Below are positions 42,652-50,056 of a stretch of DNA of 64,000 bases, piece after piece (positions within the stretch are counted from its first letter, which is position 1; each line of letters starts with the position of its first letter). The stretch lies in contig NZ_LMEP01000001.1 of assembly GCF_001426405.1 (NCBI RefSeq), positions 187,241 to 251,240 on the forward strand. Reading direction: 5' to 3'. A model generated the notes under the pieces. It saw only the letters and a program-made list of their open reading frames with translations. It ran no database searches and was not told the origin of the DNA. Position numbers and translations under genes: made by a program. This DNA is from Streptomyces sp. Root1304 (GTDB lineage Bacteria; Actinomycetota; Actinomycetes; Streptomycetales; Streptomycetaceae).

Positions 42652-42826
42652 GAATCCGGATGCTAATGCTCCAACCACCCTTTCCCCACGCCGCTTTCAC
42701 TCGAACGGCCGACATTCACGCCGCTGGCATTTCCGCCGCAACGAACCCGGGGTTTCATCGTTGTGCCCTGAGGGCTTCCCCTGCCTGCGGCGGGGAGACC
42801 CTCAGCCGACCCCGAGGAGACCACCC

Positions 42827-43240
42827 ATGATCGTCCCGCGCCGCGTGGCCCTGCGGTCGCTCTTCGCCGTGGCCGTCACCGCTTTCACGGGGAGCGCACT
42901 CGGCCGCATCGCGTCCCGGCCGCCGTCGGAGAACCGCGCGGAGGGTCCCCGCGACCCCCACGCCTTCGACGAGATGTACCGGGGCCGCCATCTCCTGGGC
43001 TTCTCCGGCCCCGAGGGCGGACCGACGGCTCTCGTCGACGGCAGGCCGCTGCATCTGATGCGCTGCGCCGACGGCGGCTACGTCACCCCGATCGACCACT
43101 ACGAGTCCTGCCCGACACCGCTGGCGGCCACCCGTGCGGCCGTGGACGAGCTGGGCAGGGCCCCGCTCTCCGCGCTCGCGGGCGCCCACGGCGTCCACAC
43201 CGACCCGACGGGAGGGAGCCCGCGTGGTGTACACGCGTAA
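42827..43240 (+). CDS. melC1: MelC1 tyrosinase cofactor (copper-transfer chaperone)
   Basis: 137 residues. Seen: twin-arginine-type signal RRVALRSLFAVAVTAFTGSALG and a mature part with AFDEMYRGRHLLGFSG, followed by LMRCADGGYVTPIDHY. The family hands copper to apotyrosinase and carries the Tat signal for export of the complex. GAGGAGA precedes ATG 42827. The last codons overlap melC2 by 17 nt, tying the two translations. Few Cys or His survive beyond these motifs. Identification is supported mainly by its neighbour. Confidence 0.85.
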   Translation: MIVPRRVALRSLFAVAVTAFTGSALGRIASRPPSENRAEGPRDPHAFDEMYRGRHLLGFSGPEGGPTALVDGRPLHLMRCADGGYVTPIDHYESCPTPLAATRAAVDELGRAPLSALAGAHGVHTDPTGGSPRGVHA

Positions 43241-44090
43241 GAACCAGCGCGATCTGACGGCCGCCGAGCGGCGCAAGTTCGTCGCCGCCGTCCTGGAGCT
43301 CAAGCGCACCGGTGCGTACGACCGCTTCGTCCGCACCCACATCGACTACTACAGCTCGGACGGGGAGGGCCGGCTCCGCGTCGCCCACATGACGCCGAGC
43401 TTCCTGCCCTGGCACCGCAAGTTCCTGCTGGACTTCGAGACGGCCCTGCGCCGGCTCGACCCGACGGTCTCGGTGCCGTACTGGGACTGGACCCGGGACA
43501 ACACCCCGGCGTCCTCGGTCTGGCGCGAGGACTTCATGGGAGGCAACGGCCGGCGTGCCGACCTCCAGGTGATGACCGGGCCCTTCGCGCACTCCTCCGG
43601 CCGCTGGAACATCACCCAGGCGATGACCGAGGACCGCTTCCTGACCAGGGACTTCGGCCGCCCCCGCGATCCGATCGCGCTCCCCACCTCGGCCCAGCTC
43701 GACGAGGTGATGCGGGAGCGGGTGTACGACACGGCGCCGTGGAACTCGACGAGCACCTCCGGTTTCCGCAACCGCCTCGAAGGCTGGGCGCCGGGCCGGG
43801 GCAACGAGCGGTTCCGCATCCACAACCGGGTGCACCGCTGGGTCGGCGGTCTGATGCTGGGCGGCGGCTCGGTGAACGACCCGGTGTTCTGGCTGCACCA
43901 CTCCTTCGTCGACCTGGTCTGGTCGCGGTGGCAGCAGCGCAACCCGGGGGCCGCGTACCTCCCGGCGGAGCCGCCGCCGCTCGGTGACGCCCAGTACCGC
44001 AAGGTCGTGGCCCGGCACCAGCCGATGGCGCCCTTCGGGGTGACCCCGGCGTCGATGTTCGACCACAGCCGGATCTACCGGTACGTCTGA
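43224..44090 (+). CDS. melC2: Tyrosinase (MelC2)
   Basis: 288-residue type 3 copper monophenol oxidase that makes melanin precursors; exported with MelC1. Seen: CuA ligands His39, His55 and His64 (FVRTHIDYY, VAHMTPSFLPWHRKF) and CuB ligands His200 and His204 (IHNRVHRWVGG) and His225/226 (FWLHHSFVD); all are present and match the S. antibioticus enzyme arrangement. GTG 43224 follows GGAGGGAG. The C-terminus ends HSRIYRYV. Position next to a chaplin gene resembles the tyrosinase adjoining chpG in S. coelicolor. Melanin would crosslink or darken the spore surface. Confidence 0.95.
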   Translation: MVYTRKNQRDLTAAERRKFVAAVLELKRTGAYDRFVRTHIDYYSSDGEGRLRVAHMTPSFLPWHRKFLLDFETALRRLDPTVSVPYWDWTRDNTPASSVWREDFMGGNGRRADLQVMTGPFAHSSGRWNITQAMTEDRFLTRDFGRPRDPIALPTSAQLDEVMRERVYDTAPWNSTSTSGFRNRLEGWAPGRGNERFRIHNRVHRWVGGLMLGGGSVNDPVFWLHHSFVDLVWSRWQQRNPGAAYLPAEPPPLGDAQYRKVVARHQPMAPFGVTPASMFDHSRIYRYV

Positions 44091-44107
44091 CGGTCCGGCT
44101 CCCGACG

Positions 44108-44146
44108 CACGTGTCCCCCCGGCCCGTCGGGCCGGGGGGACACGTG
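44108..44146. terminator. Strong bidirectional hairpin between melC2 and chaplin
   Basis: Perfect 18-bp stem CACGTGTCCCCCCGGCCC / GGGCCGGGGGGACACGTG with loop GTC, between two converging genes. Confidence 0.85.
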
Positions 44147-44161
44147 TGAGGCGAGGGGGGA

Positions 44162-44440
44162 TCAGCCGCCGTAGCCGCCGTCACCGTTGTCGTGGCCACC
44201 GTCGGCGTTGACGCAGGTGTTGCCGAAGGCCGGGTTCAGCAGACCGATCACGTTCACGGTGTTGCCGCAGACGTTGACCGGAACGTGGATCGGGACCTGG
44301 ACGACGTTGCCGGAGGCGACACCGGGCGAGTGAGCGGCGACGGCCTCGGCGCCCGAGTCGGCGACGGCCAGGCCGGCTCCGCTGAGGGCAACGGCACCCG
44401 TGCCGGCGAGAACAGCGGCAGCCTTCGCGATGCGAGACAT
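44162..44440 (-). CDS. chpG: Short chaplin with Gly/Asp-rich tail (ChpG-like)
   Basis: 92-residue secreted amyloid-forming protein that coats aerial hyphae and lowers surface tension. Seen: signal peptide (1-28), then the chaplin domain GNVVQVPIHVPVNVCGN...GLLNPAFGNTC with the conserved Cys58 and Cys76 that form the family disulfide, followed by a 16-residue tail ADGGHDNGDGGYGG not seen in the other chaplins here. CAAGGAG precedes the ATG. By analogy with S. coelicolor, the chaplin beside tyrosinase is ChpG; symbol assigned by context only. Confidence 0.85.
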   Translation of the reverse strand: MSRIAKAAAVLAGTGAVALSGAGLAVADSGAEAVAAHSPGVASGNVVQVPIHVPVNVCGNTVNVIGLLNPAFGNTCVNADGGHDNGDGGYGG

Positions 44441-44563
44441 CAAGAACTCCTTGGACGTGGAAAGCGACCGCAGGGATCACGGCCGTCGAACCCGTTCAAC
44501 GCCGGGCGGGCGTGCGGGTCACGGGTATTGGGCCGAAAGAGAAGAAGGAAACCCGAAAAAATG

Positions 44564-44624
44564 GCCCGCGGTCCGACATCGCCGCTCGCCGCCGGATACG
44601 GCGGGGCGACGTCGGACCGCGGGC
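44564..44624 (-). terminator. Rho-independent terminator, minus strand
   Basis: A 14-bp perfect stem GCCCGCGGTCCGAC / GTCGGACCGCGGGC with an inner pairing; on the minus strand it is followed by TTTTTT, the clearest intrinsic terminator in the window. Would end any transcript of the secreted-protein gene at 44793 and protect the chaplin promoter. Confidence 0.8.
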
Positions 44625-44757
44625 AGTGGCCATGCGACAAGCCTTCTCGTGCAACGAACGAAATCCCTTGGGGTGGCGGGGAAGAATCGTGTCTTCACCC
44701 AGCCGGTTCAGATCCGCACGCATGACCGAATAACAGAATGGACGTAAGAAAGGGAGT

Positions 44758-44779
44758 GCCCGTCCGCGTCGGAGCGGGC
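44758..44779 (-). terminator. Small hairpin just past the 44793 stop
   Basis: GCCCG-TCCG pairs with CGGA-GCGGGC leaving a bulge, loop CGT, followed on the minus strand by a T-rich stretch (ACTCCCTTTCTTACG). Confidence 0.55.
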
Positions 44780-44792
44780 GTACCCCTCGGCG

Positions 44793-45305
44793 TCAGCGCG
44801 CCTCGGGGGCCAGGCCGAGCTGGGAGTCCAGGGCGCCGCTGACCATCGGGGGGAGCAGGCCGAGCCGGGGCTCCGCGAGGTCCGGCAGGCCGGCGAGGCC
44901 GTTGCCCGTGGGCGCGGTCACCGGGTTGCCGAGGACGGCGCCCGGGGTGGCCGCCGCCATCTCCGAGTGCGGGGTGGCGAACAGGGCGCGGCCGGGCTCG
45001 CTGCCCTTCAGGACCTCGGGCAGCGGGGCGTCGACCACCGTGGCGGGAAGGGTGCCGGTGAGCGGCACGCTGGGCAGCGCGATGTCGGGCAGCGAGCCGA
45101 GGCCCTTCTGGAAGCCGGTGGGCGCGCCGGGCATGGGCACCGGGACGCCGGTGGCCACCGTGGGGGCGTCCATCGGAAGCACCGGTTCGAGGCCCTGGAG
45201 CGGGATGATCACCGGCGCCTCGACGGCCACGGCCGGGGAGGCCAGGGCGGCGGAGGCGAGTGCGGTCATGAGAAGTCCCATGCCGGCGTGAGAGCGCAGA
45301 GTCAT
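44793..45305 (-). CDS. Secreted Pro/Leu-rich protein between chaplins, unknown
   Basis: 170 residues: signal peptide ending VAVEA (about 1-28), then a low-complexity mature part rich in Pro, Gly, Leu, Ala with repeats of GLP/LP (KGLGSLPDIALPSVPLTGTLP, GLAGLPDLAEPRLGLLP) and no Cys. No domain recognised. Neighbours (chaplins, LPXTG protein) suggest a surface-layer component. The gene is monocistronic with its own terminators. Confidence 0.68.
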   Translation of the reverse strand: MTLRSHAGMGLLMTALASAALASPAVAVEAPVIIPLQGLEPVLPMDAPTVATGVPVPMPGAPTGFQKGLGSLPDIALPSVPLTGTLPATVVDAPLPEVLKGSEPGRALFATPHSEMAAATPGAVLGNPVTAPTGNGLAGLPDLAEPRLGLLPPMVSGALDSQLGLAPEAR

Positions 45306-45364
45306 GTTCTGACAACGAGACCTTCGGGGGAACGTGGCGGAACTCCCCCGTGTGCAGCAACAGG

Positions 45365-45396
45365 CGAGGCCCTCACCGGTGACGGTGAGGGCCTCG
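45365..45396 (-). terminator. Terminator of the LPXTG protein gene
   Basis: Perfect 13-bp stem CGAGGCCCTCACC / GGTGAGGGCCTCG with loop GGTGAC, 34 bp past the LPXTG stop on the minus strand; followed on that strand by a pyrimidine-poor spacer, so no U tract. Confidence 0.7.
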
Positions 45397-45430
45397 GGTT
45401 GACGCTTCGTCGGCCCGGGGGCCGTACGGG

Positions 45431-46225
45431 TCAGTGGCGGCGGGCGATCCGGCCACCGCGGCGGTGGACGACGGTGCCGCCGACGATCAGCGCGGCGCTG
45501 ATCGCGGCCGCGCCCCAGAGGGCGGGGTCGCTGCCGGTGTCGGGGAGGTGCGGCTTCCCAGGGACGCTGGGCGTGGTGGTCGGGGTGGGCTCCTCACAGC
45601 CCGGCTCCGGCTCCTCGCCGGGGGCGGGCGACTCGCAGTCGCCGGGCGGAGTGGTGGGAGGAGTGGTGGGAGGCGTCGTCGGCGGGGTCGTCGGCGGCGT
45701 GGTGGGAGGCGTCGTCGGCGGGTGCGTCGGAGGCGTGGTCGGCGGATGCGTCGGCGGGGTCGTCGGCGGCGTGGTGGGAGGCGTCGTCGGCGGCGTGGTG
45801 GGAGGCGTCGTCGGCGGATGCGTCGGCGGATGCGTCGGCGGGTGCGTGGGAGGCGTCGTCGGCGGCGTCGTCGGCGGATGCGTCGGCGGGTGCGTCGGCG
45901 GGTGCGTCGGCGGGTGCGTGGGCGGGTGCGTGGGCGGGTGCGTCGGCGGGTGCGTGGGCTCACCCGGTTCGTCGCCGTAGCCGCCGGGTTCCTCCGCGTG
46001 GGCGCAGAGGTCGCCGGCGGCGGCGGTGACGAACTCGCCGAGGTCCATGCCCCTGCCGCAGACGTCCGCGGGCAGCTGGGCCTGCGCGTGACCGTTGGTG
46101 CCGGAGCCGTACCCGTCGCCCGTGGCGGGATGGGAGCTCGCGGCCAGGGCGAATCCGCCGCTCAGCGACAGGATGCCCGTCGCTGCCACCGCGGTCAGTA
46201 CTTTCCTGCTGATGATGGACCGCAT
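45431..46225 (-). CDS. LPXTG sortase substrate with a chaplin-like head and a Pro/Thr repeat stalk
   Basis: 264 residues. Seen: signal peptide 1-28 (ending GGFALA), a short head about 44-78 with Cys56 and Cys74 in LPADVCGRGMDLGEF and AAAGDLCAHAEE, then a long stalk of THPP/TTPP repeats, and a C-terminal sorting signal HLPDTGSDP (LPXTG type), a membrane span and basic end RRGGRIARRH. Cys spacing (17 between) equals that of the chaplins and the VCG...GD.C frame aligns with their VCG...GN.C. Sortase would link it to peptidoglycan, with the stalk lifting the head through the wall. The chaplin relation is inferred. Confidence 0.8.
   Translation of the reverse strand: MRSIISRKVLTAVAATGILSLSGGFALAASSHPATGDGYGSGTNGHAQAQLPADVCGRGMDLGEFVTAAAGDLCAHAEEPGGYGDEPGEPTHPPTHPPTHPPTHPPTHPPTHPPTHPPTTPPTTPPTHPPTHPPTHPPTTPPTTPPTTPPTTPPTTPPTHPPTTPPTHPPTTPPTTPPTTPPTTPPTTPPTTPPGDCESPAPGEEPEPGCEEPTPTTTPSVPGKPHLPDTGSDPALWGAAAISAALIVGGTVVHRRGGRIARRH
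45650..45960. repeat. Degenerate GTGGGAGGCGTCGTC-type repeats coding a Pro/Thr stalk
   Basis: About 300 bp of 9- and 12-bp units coding [T-H/T]-P-P. Copy number is likely to vary between strains by slippage. Confidence 0.7.
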
Positions 46226-46459
46226 ACCGCTCTTCCTCTGGAGAAAGGGAGAGGCCGGCGAGGATCCCCCCTCGCTCCGTCCGACCGGTTCCACGCCGAC
46301 GTTCGCGTGGGACTGGCCAGAGGGTATGGGTCTGCGCACCCGCCATCGCGGGGGCAACACGGCAGCTGATCAGAAAATCATTCGATCAGCCGACCGTGAG
46401 GAACGGTCACCCGGAAAGGCGCCGTAAGTGCCCGGAAGGGCCCTTGCACTGAGGGAACG

Positions 46460-46741
46460 TCAGCCGCCCAGCGGCAGACCGCCGGGGACCGGGAGGCCAC
46501 CGAGCAGCGGGGCACCCTTGGTGGCCTGGTTCAGCTGGGTGGCGGTGTCCGTGACGGTCTTCACCGGGGATCCGTCCGTGGTGCTGCTCAGCACGTCCGA
46601 CTTCAGCCCGTTGGCGGCGATCGCCTCCAGACCACCGTTGAGGCTGGTGGGGGTGAGCGCCTCCGTGGCCATGGCGGGCGCGGCGGCACCCATCGCCATC
46701 AGCGAACCGGCGACGATCGCGGCGACCTTGGTGGGCTTCAT
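46460..46741 (-). CDS. Small secreted protein, unknown
   Basis: 93 residues: MKPTKVAAIVAGSLMAMGAAAPAMA signal, then a mature part of about 68 residues without Cys (LNGGLEAIAANGLKSDVLSS, VKTVTDTATQLNQATKGAPLLGGLPVPGGLPLGG). C-terminal Gly/Leu/Pro-rich. AAGGATT upstream of the ATG. I do not recognise a family. Lies between the LPXTG protein and a chaplin, so it is a candidate minor component of the hyphal surface. Confidence 0.68.
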   Translation of the reverse strand: MKPTKVAAIVAGSLMAMGAAAPAMATEALTPTSLNGGLEAIAANGLKSDVLSSTTDGSPVKTVTDTATQLNQATKGAPLLGGLPVPGGLPLGG

Positions 46742-47243
46742 GGGGGGAATCCTTCCTCTGTACTTCAAGTCACGTACGGCGCAGGCTTCTTGACCGAATC
46801 CCGCACTTTGTTCTGCTTCTGTAACGAGAGGTTCGCTCCCCGGAAACTCCGGGAGGGAGGATTTCTCGACACTGCACCCGATCGATGGGGACCGGTGCTA
46901 TTTGCCGACCGCACACGTCCGACGCGGCCGCCAGGGCCGCCCCACGGCGTGCAGCCAGGGGACGCACATGTGTTCCTTTTCCTTATGCGTCGGACAACCG
47001 CCCTCTCGCAGTGCCTGCGGGTATAGCCCTCCGCGACCGGGGAACTACGGAGCGCCACACCTCCGTTCGAGTGAATCCGCCCTCCCGAACTACCCCCCGA
47101 AGGGGCGTACGCCGTTGCACCGAACGGCGCACGACGGTGCCGCCGAACGAGTACCCCACCAGTCCCGGCAAGGAGAAAGCCGGTGCGCCCACCCCGACGG
47201 GGTGGGCGCACCGGCTTCGGAAGGACCGATCAGGCGTGCCAGA
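46742..47243. promoter_or_regulatory. Gene-free interval downstream of a chaplin
   Basis: About 500 bp. I see the promoter region of the 46460 gene, a 19-bp terminator hairpin at 47177-47217 and no convincing small gene. Confidence 0.5.
47177..47217 (-). terminator. Very strong hairpin after the middle chaplin
   Basis: Perfect 19-bp stem AAGCCGGTGCGCCCACCCC with its complement, loop GAC, 27 bp past the chaplin stop. Confidence 0.85.
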
Positions 47244-47483
47244 TCAGGCGTTGACGCAGGTGTTGCCGAAGGCCGGGTTCAGCGCGCCGATGACGCTGAC
47301 GGTGTTGCCGCAGAGGTTCACCGGGATGTGCACCGGGACCTGGACGACGTTGCCGGAGCCGACGCCGGGGGACTTCACAGCCGCGGCCTCCGCGCCGGCG
47401 TCGGCGGCGGCGGCACCGGCGGCACCGGCGACCGCGGCGGCGGCACCCACGGTCAGGACAACGGCCTTGGCGATACGGGACAT
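47244..47483 (-). CDS. Short chaplin
   Basis: 79-residue short chaplin. Seen: signal peptide (Ala-rich, 1-28), then AGAEAAAVKSPGVGSGNVVQ, VPVHIPVNLCGNTVS and VIGALNPAFGNTCVNA with Cys58 and Cys76. Closest in position to ChpF of the S. coelicolor arrangement, but chaplin paralogues are so similar that I leave the symbol empty. Self-assembles into amyloid fibrils on aerial hyphae. Lies divergent to the secreted DUF3344-like gene. Confidence 0.92.
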   Translation of the reverse strand: MSRIAKAVVLTVGAAAAVAGAAGAAAADAGAEAAAVKSPGVGSGNVVQVPVHIPVNLCGNTVSVIGALNPAFGNTCVNA

Positions 47484-47862
47484 GGGGAAGTGCTCCTCGA
47501 TCGAAATTCAACGCGGACTGCGCGGACTGTTCGGCCCGGCCCCCTCAACAACGCCCCGGCTTTTCATCGGTTGCTCTCCCGAACGGGTGACGTTCAACCG
47601 ATCTTTGGGCCATAGGAGGGCCATTGGAGGGAGTGGGCGTGGAATGGCGCAACACGCTCAACGAGGAACCGGCCCCGCGGATACGGGAGTTAGCGTTTCC
47701 AGGCATCTAATGCTTACTATCGCCCCGCGCCGGGGTTATAACGTTCCCGAACGTTGCTTCCGGGCCCGCCGCGCGTTCACTCATTTCGTGCGGACGACAC
47801 CTTCCCCTCTCCCGGCCTTCTCGGGTCTTCCCTTCCTTCTCTCATCAAAGCGGAGAACCTGT
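47484..47862. promoter_or_regulatory. Divergent promoter region, chaplin / secreted DUF3344-like
   Basis: 379-bp gene-free interval. Contains the 16-bp palindrome AACGTT-CCCG-AACGTT at 47740-47755 about 108 bp before the ATG at 47863, and an AT-rich stretch CATCTAATGCTTACTAT just before it, plausible for a promoter. Confidence 0.55.
47740..47755. promoter_or_regulatory. Perfect palindrome AACGTTCCCGAACGTT
   Basis: Symmetric 6+6 half-sites with a CCCG spacer in the divergent intergenic region. Compatible with a dimeric regulator such as a LacI-type protein, but none is assigned. Confidence 0.45.
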
Positions 47863-48918
47863 ATGCGGAATTCAGCGGTTCTTGCTGTGCGTCGCAGCGT
47901 GTTGTGCGCCCTGTCGTGTGCGGCGCTGTCCGCCGCGCTGCCGGCCGCCTCCGCCGCGGCCCCACAGCCCCGGGAGGCGAGCCGCGTCCCCTTCGCCGCC
48001 CGCTACCAGGCCGTGCAGCACGGTGGGGTCGTGCGCGCCGCCAACTCCTCGGCCCGGGGCGCGAAGGGCACCGAGTCGGTCAACGACGACGCCACCCTCG
48101 CGTACGTCGACGTGGACGACGACCCCCTCACGTACAACTCCAGCCGCGCCGAGCTCGCCGTGCCGGCGGGCGCCCGGGTCAGCTGGGCCCGGCTCTACTG
48201 GGGCGGCAACCTGCGGGTGGGCGAGCAGAAGCCCCCGAAGGACAACGGCCGGGTGCTGATCGCCGAGCCCGGCGGACGGTACAAGGCCCTGCTCACCGAC
48301 ACCCTCATCGGCCACCGCACGGCCGACGGCGCCGACGCCTTCCAGGCCTCCGCCGATGTCACCGACCTGGTCCGCTCCTCCCGTCCGGGCCAGTGGACCG
48401 TCGCCCAGGTCAATGTCGCCATGGGCCGCTCGACGGTCGGCGGCTGGGGCGGCTGGACGCTGGTCGCCGCGTACGAGAAGGCCTCGGAGCCGCTGCGCCG
48501 GATCGGCGTCTGGGACGGATTCGAAACGGTCGGCCCGGGGACGGGCGAGCTGCGCGTCCCGCTCGACGGAAACCGTTACGACAAGGCCGCGGCCGGGCGG
48601 CTCGGCGTGATCGCCTATGACGGCGACCGCGGAACTCCCGGCGATTACCTGGCCGTACGCACGAGCCGCACGAAGAGCACCCGGCTCGCCGATTCCGCCA
48701 ATTCCGCGGACGACGTGATGAACTCCAGCATCACCGAATTCGGCGCTCGTACGGTCCGTTTTCCCGATCGTACGAACACCCTGGGGTACGACTCCGACGT
48801 CTTCGATCTGCGGGGGGCACTGCGCGATGGGGCCGACCGTGTCCACGTCCGGTTCGGCAGCCGGAAGGACACCGTCTGGCTCGGTGCGCTCTTCTTCCAG
48901 GCGGACGTCCGGCGCTGA
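47863..48918 (+). CDS. Secreted DUF3344-like protein
   Basis: 351 residues: signal peptide 1-31 (LCALSCAALSAALPAASAAA), then a beta-rich domain with DDATLAYVDVDDDPLTYNSSRAELAVPAGARVSWARLYWGGNLR and SVNDDATLAYVD, which I recognise as DUF3344, continuing with GGWGGWTLVAAYEKASEP and RVHVRFGSRKDTVWLGALFFQADV. CGGAG precedes ATG 47863. The stop is one base from the next glycosyltransferase start, suggesting the surface protein and glycan genes share a transcript. Confidence 0.75.
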   Translation: MRNSAVLAVRRSVLCALSCAALSAALPAASAAAPQPREASRVPFAARYQAVQHGGVVRAANSSARGAKGTESVNDDATLAYVDVDDDPLTYNSSRAELAVPAGARVSWARLYWGGNLRVGEQKPPKDNGRVLIAEPGGRYKALLTDTLIGHRTADGADAFQASADVTDLVRSSRPGQWTVAQVNVAMGRSTVGGWGGWTLVAAYEKASEPLRRIGVWDGFETVGPGTGELRVPLDGNRYDKAAAGRLGVIAYDGDRGTPGDYLAVRTSRTKSTRLADSANSADDVMNSSITEFGARTVRFPDRTNTLGYDSDVFDLRGALRDGADRVHVRFGSRKDTVWLGALFFQADVRR

Positions 48919-48919
48919 C

Positions 48920-50056
48920 GTGCAGCCTCCACGAGCATCGGACCCCGCGTCCGTCACCGTCCTGCACGCGGTCCAGCCCGGCGACGGCGGGGTCGCCCGC
49001 GTCGTCGTCGACCTGGTCCGCGCCCAGCGCGCCGCCGGCCTGCGGGTCGCCGTCGCCTGCCCGCCCGGCACCTCCCTGTCCGCCGCCGTCCGCGCCGAGG
49101 GCGCCGAGACCCACGACTGGCGGGCCGGCCGGAACCCCGGGCCCGGCCTCGTCCGCGAGACCAGGGAACTCGCCCGGCTGATCCGTACGGTCCGGCCCGG
49201 ACTCGTCCACGCGCACAGCGCCAAGGCGGGCCTCTGCGCCCGACTCGCCCTGCGCGGACGGATTCCGACGGTGTATCAGCCGCACGCCTGGTCGTTCGAG
49301 GCCGTCGAGGGAACGACCGCCTCGCTCGCCCGTCGCTGGGAGCGGTTCGGCGCCCGCTGGGCGGACCGGATCGTCTGTGTGAGCGAGGCCGAGCGGCGTA
49401 CCGGCGAGGCCGCCGGTGTGACGGCGGCCTGGTCCGTCGTCCACAACGGTGTGGACGTCGCCCGGTTCGCGACCGAAGGGCCGCCCGGCAATCCCGCGCC
49501 CACCGTCGTCTGCGTGGGCCGGCTCTGTCGCCAGAAGGGCCAGGACGTACTGCTGGCCGCCTGGCCCGCCGTGCTCGCCGAGGTGCCCACGGCCCGGCTC
49601 GTCCTCGTCGGCGAAGGACCCGACGGCGAGCGGCTGCGCGCCGCCGCCGGCCCCTCGGTGCGCTTCACGGGAGCCGTCGAGGACACCGCCCCCTGGTACC
49701 GGGCCGCCGACGTGGTCGTCCTGCCGTCCCGCTGGGAGGGCATGGCGCTCGCGCCGCTGGAGGCGATGGCGGCCGGCCGGCCGGTCGTCGTCAGCGATGT
49801 CGACGGGGCCCGCGAGAGCCTGCCGCCCGCCCATGAACCCCAATGCCTGGTCCCGCCCGAGGACCCGGCCGCGCTCGCCACCGCTCTCGGCCGCCTCCTC
49901 GGCCGGCCGGAGCTGCGGCACCGCCTGGGCCGCGAGGCCCACGAGCACGTACTCAGCAGATTCGATGTCCGGCGCACCGGCGCTGCCGTCGCGGACGTCT
50001 ACCGCGAACTGACCGGAGTGCGGGGCACCGAGCACAGAGAGCCGATTGCGCAGTGA
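48920..50056 (+). CDS. GT4-type glycosyltransferase (polysaccharide cluster)
   Basis: 378 residues, two Rossmann halves. Seen: N-terminal VTVLHAVQPGDGGVARVV, LVHAHSAKAGLCARLAL, and a C-terminal half with VVCVGRLCRQKGQDVLLAAWPAVL, LVLVGEGPDGERL, and the GT4 donor motif RWEGMALAPLEAMAAGRPVVVS. GTG start beginning one base after the previous stop; weak Shine-Dalgarno. First biosynthetic gene of the cluster; transfers an unknown NDP-sugar. Confidence 0.88.
   Translation: MQPPRASDPASVTVLHAVQPGDGGVARVVVDLVRAQRAAGLRVAVACPPGTSLSAAVRAEGAETHDWRAGRNPGPGLVRETRELARLIRTVRPGLVHAHSAKAGLCARLALRGRIPTVYQPHAWSFEAVEGTTASLARRWERFGARWADRIVCVSEAERRTGEAAGVTAAWSVVHNGVDVARFATEGPPGNPAPTVVCVGRLCRQKGQDVLLAAWPAVLAEVPTARLVLVGEGPDGERLRAAAGPSVRFTGAVEDTAPWYRAADVVVLPSRWEGMALAPLEAMAAGRPVVVSDVDGARESLPPAHEPQCLVPPEDPAALATALGRLLGRPELRHRLGREAHEHVLSRFDVRRTGAAVADVYRELTGVRGTEHREPIAQ

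Larger units (their letters stand above)
44441..44792. promoter_or_regulatory. Chaplin promoter region and terminators of the next gene
   Basis: 352-bp interval without a gene. Contains the chaplin promoter area, and two hairpins downstream of the 44793 gene: one at 44758-44779 and one with a long stem and U tract at 44564-44624. No small gene is evident. Confidence 0.6.

Noticed and set aside
43134..43223. Extended N-terminus of tyrosinase
   Set aside because: The extra 30 residues overlap melC1 and lack family similarity; GTG 43224 follows GGAGGGAG and matches known MelC2 N-termini.
45650..45960. Possible CRISPR or satellite
   Set aside because: The repeats are in frame inside the LPXTG gene and code a Pro/Thr stalk between a head and a sorting signal.
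46885..47862. Upstream extension of the DUF3344-like gene by about 326 codons
   Set aside because: The extension covers a chaplin gene and terminator on the other strand and lacks domain similarity; the ATG at 47863 with GGAG and a signal peptide is a better start.
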